DNA of 58,346 nucleotides from Flammeovirgaceae bacterium UBA976 (GTDB lineage: Bacteria > Bacteroidota > Bacteroidia > Cytophagales > Cyclobacteriaceae), in the NCBI GenBank assembly GCA_002292365.1, contig DBBU01000027.1, positions 14,380 through 72,725 of the forward strand, in the 5' to 3' direction. This document shows positions 56,532 to 58,346 of this stretch, one piece after another. Position numbers and translations under genes: made by a program. The notes under the pieces were generated by a model. It was given only the letters and a program-made list of their open reading frames with translations. It did no database searches and was not told where the DNA came from. Numbering within the stretch: the first letter of the stretch is position 1; every line of letters begins with the position of its first letter.

Positions 56532-57387
56532 TAACCGATGTAAAAGGAATACTGATTTCACCTTTAGCATTGTTTTTTGATTTAATTTTTATCATCGTTC
56601 CAAAATGAGAGGAGAGTTGTCTTTGGACTTTTTCTATTTCAGGAGTCATGACGGTAGCTTCAACCGGATGATTGGGTTTATTATTATAGAGACCTCTTAC
56701 TAAAGATTCAGTTTTTCTTACAGATAAACCCTCAGATAAAATTTTCTGAAATACCTCTAATTGCAACACTATATCATCTATCACAATAAGTGAGCGGGCA
56801 TGCCCCATAGATAAAAGGTTGTCTCTTAATCCAATTTGAATATCAGGTGGTAATTTTAATAGACGTAAATAATTAGTCACAGTAGATCTATTTTTACCTA
56901 CTCTGTCTCCCAATTGCTCTTGCTTTAAATTACATTCAGAAATTAATCTTTGATAACTCAAAGCAATTTCGATGGCATTTAGATTTTCTCTTTGAATGTT
57001 TTCTATCAATGCCATTTCAAGCATTTGTTGATCATCTGCTATTCTTATGTAAGCAGGAATTTGTTCTAAGCCGGCTATTTTAGAGGCTTGAAGACGCCGT
57101 TCCCCAGAAATAAGCTGATATTTATTCTCAGAAAGCTTTCGGACAGTGATGGGTTGAATGATACCTTGAACTTGAATAGATTGTGCGAGATTATTAAGCG
57201 CCTCTTCATTAAAATAAGATCTCGGTTGAAAAGGGTTGACTTCAATTTGAGAAATTGAGATTTCCCCAATCAGAGGGGATCGATCTTGGATCATGGGCTC
57301 CGCATTCAATTCATGGACGATTAAGGAGGGCTCTGAAAGCAATGCACCCAAACCTTTACCTAAACCTGTACTTTTCTTTGCGGCCAT
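56494..57387 (-). CDS. parB: Chromosome-partitioning protein ParB
   Basis: DNA-binding CTPase for chromosome segregation; 297 aa. GLGKGLGALL, the N-terminal box QPRSYFNEEALNNLAQSI, GERRLQASKIAGL (CTP-binding GxRR), ENIQRENLNAIEIALSYQRL and the HTH LGDRVGKNRSTVTNYLRLL, then MGHARSL. Complete. It begins 1 nt after parA's stop and overlaps DUF5683 by 38 nt. I saw no clear parS site near it. Confidence 0.95.
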   Translation of the reverse strand: MAAKKSTGLGKGLGALLSEPSLIVHELNAEPMIQDRSPLIGEISISQIEVNPFQPRSYFNEEALNNLAQSIQVQGIIQPITVRKLSENKYQLISGERRLQASKIAGLEQIPAYIRIADDQQMLEMALIENIQRENLNAIEIALSYQRLISECNLKQEQLGDRVGKNRSTVTNYLRLLKLPPDIQIGLRDNLLSMGHARSLIVIDDIVLQLEVFQKILSEGLSVRKTESLVRGLYNNKPNHPVEATVMTPEIEKVQRQLSSHFGTMIKIKSKNNAKGEISIPFTSVNELNRILDLLEI

Positions 57388-57388
57388 T

Positions 57389-58165
57389 TTAAGCAGCTTT
57401 TATTTGATTACGTCTTAAAATCTCTTTTGCTAGGTTTATATAACTCGTAGCACCTTTGCTGTCAGCATCATGAGAAATTACAGGTAATCCAAAACTTGGT
57501 GATTCACTGAGTTTTACATTTCTCGGAATAATGGTTTCGAAAGCGATCGTTTTAAAATGAGTTCTTATTTCACTTACCACTTGATTGGATAAGTTGAGTC
57601 TAATATCATACATAGTCATCAAAATACCTTCAATTTGTAGGGCTGTATTCAGTCGAGTTTGAATTATTTTAATGGTATTCAATAATTTACCTAAACCTTC
57701 TAATGCAAAATATTCACATTGAACAGGAATAATTACTGAATCAGAAGCGGTCAAAGCATTGATGGTAATGAGACCTAAGGAGGGTGAGCAGTCAATTATG
57801 ATAAAATCATAATTCTTCCTAACATCGCTGAGTACACTTTTCATTTTGTCTTCGCGATTGTCCAAATTGATCATTTCAACCTCTGCTCCTACTAAATTGA
57901 TATGAGAGGGGAGAATGTCTAAATACTTAATATTTGTCGTGTGGACACTGTCCTTTACTGCGATTCCGTTGATCATACATTCATAAACACCTGTCGTAAT
58001 TTGATTAGGGTCTAACCCCACGCCAGAAGTGGCATTGGCTTGGGGATCAGCGTCTACAATGAGGGTATTAAACTCTAATGCTGCCAGACTTGCTGCAAGG
58101 TTGATTGCAGTGGTCGTCTTACCGACGCCACCTTTTTGATTGGCAACTGATATAATTTTTCCCAT
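57389..58165 (-). CDS. parA: Chromosome-partitioning ATPase ParA
   Basis: Walker-type ATPase that moves chromosome origins with ParB; 258 aa. The deviant Walker A is IISVANQKGGVGKTTTAINL (Lys pair), then VDADPQANATSGVGL, IIDCSPSLGLITINAL and the arginine-bearing C-end (SYINLAKEIL). First gene of the parA-parB-DUF5683-dapB-lepB operon, read from the -7 element at 58207-58214. Confidence 0.96.
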   Translation of the reverse strand: MGKIISVANQKGGVGKTTTAINLAASLAALEFNTLIVDADPQANATSGVGLDPNQITTGVYECMINGIAVKDSVHTTNIKYLDILPSHINLVGAEVEMINLDNREDKMKSVLSDVRKNYDFIIIDCSPSLGLITINALTASDSVIIPVQCEYFALEGLGKLLNTIKIIQTRLNTALQIEGILMTMYDIRLNLSNQVVSEIRTHFKTIAFETIIPRNVKLSESPSFGLPVISHDADSKGATSYINLAKEILRRNQIKAA

Positions 58166-58206
58166 ATTTTAACGAATCTGAATTTTGTTGGCGTCTAAAT
58201 AGTAAA

Positions 58207-58214
58207 CAAATATA
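58207..58214 (-). promoter_or_regulatory. -7 element of the parA operon
   Basis: On the minus strand TATATTTG, a perfect -7, 41 nt before the parA ATG. No TTTG at the right -33 distance. Confidence 0.4.
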
Positions 58215-58346
58215 TGTCAGAAGGAGAGAATTATCTCATTACTTGGATAAAGAAAGCAACAATTAATATTGTGGATACAGATGTAGCGTCAATAAAGAAT
58301 AATTAAGCTAAAACACAGCACTTATTTTATTTAGGCTATTTTTTTT

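Noticed and set aside
57389..58165. Plasmid-type ParA
   Set aside because: The parB-DUF5683-dapB-lepB neighbours are the chromosomal arrangement.
58271..58279. TGTGGATAC, one base off a DnaA box, upstream of parA
   Set aside because: A single near-match without a cluster, dnaA or an AT unwinding region does not make an origin; a perfect TTATCCACA inside priA is coding.
1..58346. tRNA, rRNA, riboswitch or mobile element
   Set aside because: I scanned for T-loop-like GGTTCGAATCC strings, transposase motifs and terminal repeats and saw none, but a by-eye scan cannot exclude a divergent one; tRNAscan-SE and Rfam would decide.

Overview
This 58 kb AT-rich window reads as a chromosomal segment of a Bacteroidota bacterium. 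The evidence is: type IX secretion (T9SS) C-terminal sorting domains on two secreted proteins; the Bacteroidota promoter form (TTTG-like -33 and TAnnTTTG -7) in front of many genes; a menaquinone rather than ubiquinone pathway; phylum-typical families (DUF6048/DUF6452 pair, DUF5683, GSCFA, DUF6150, FecR-like); and the parA-parB-DUF5683-dapB-lepB order. Saprospiria- or Cytophagia-like is my guess; the sequence does not settle the class. I found no rRNA, tRNA, CRISPR array, insertion sequence or prophage.

Layout. 0.3-5 kb: a Gfo/Idh/MocA oxidoreductase, a decayed DUF6807/PmoA-like lipoprotein gene, a dipeptide epimerase, heme A synthase and a RidA gene broken by one stop. 5-9.3 kb: an RNA-binding CvfB protein on the minus strand, then a tight plus-strand trio of DEAD-box helicase, PIF1/RecD-like helicase and YwbE. 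9.4-12.3 kb: small membrane or exported proteins, a DUF6150 repeat protein and a MaoC hydratase. 12.4-20 kb: topoisomerase IV (parE, parC) with a lipoprotein alpha/beta-hydrolase lodged between the subunits, then SanA-like, TerB-like and rhomboid proteins. 20.2-27.6 kb: a broken AraC-family regulator, menE, an orphan FecR-like gene, and an overlapping men operon (thioesterase, menF, menD, menB), then a histidine phosphatase. 28-38 kb: a secreted NTF2-like protein, a ddl-PASTA-T9SS-rhodanese operon, a large M43 metalloprotease, NifU and Mrp. 38-42.7 kb: dnaG-ribBA-hypothetical-surE. 42.7-49.6 kb, minus: GSCFA, DUF255 thioredoxin-like, priA, DUF6452, DUF6048. 49.6-52.9 kb, minus: rpsF-rpsR-rplI, a coiled-coil membrane protein, a methyltransferase relic and apaG. 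53-58.2 kb: ung, then the parA-parB-DUF5683-dapB-lepB operon.

Taken together this is a mainly housekeeping region: chromosome replication and segregation (topoisomerase IV, DnaG, PriA, ParAB, Ung), menaquinone and heme A for aerobic respiration, cell-wall precursors (Ddl, DapB, dipeptide epimerase), Fe-S assembly and protein export. I did not find a clear new defence or biosynthetic system. The points most worth a second look are the helicase-helicase-YwbE operon, four independently decayed genes, a DnaG lacking three of four zinc ligands, an Mrp lacking its CxxC, and the hydrolase between parE and parC. Family names come from recognition of motifs by eye, not from searches.
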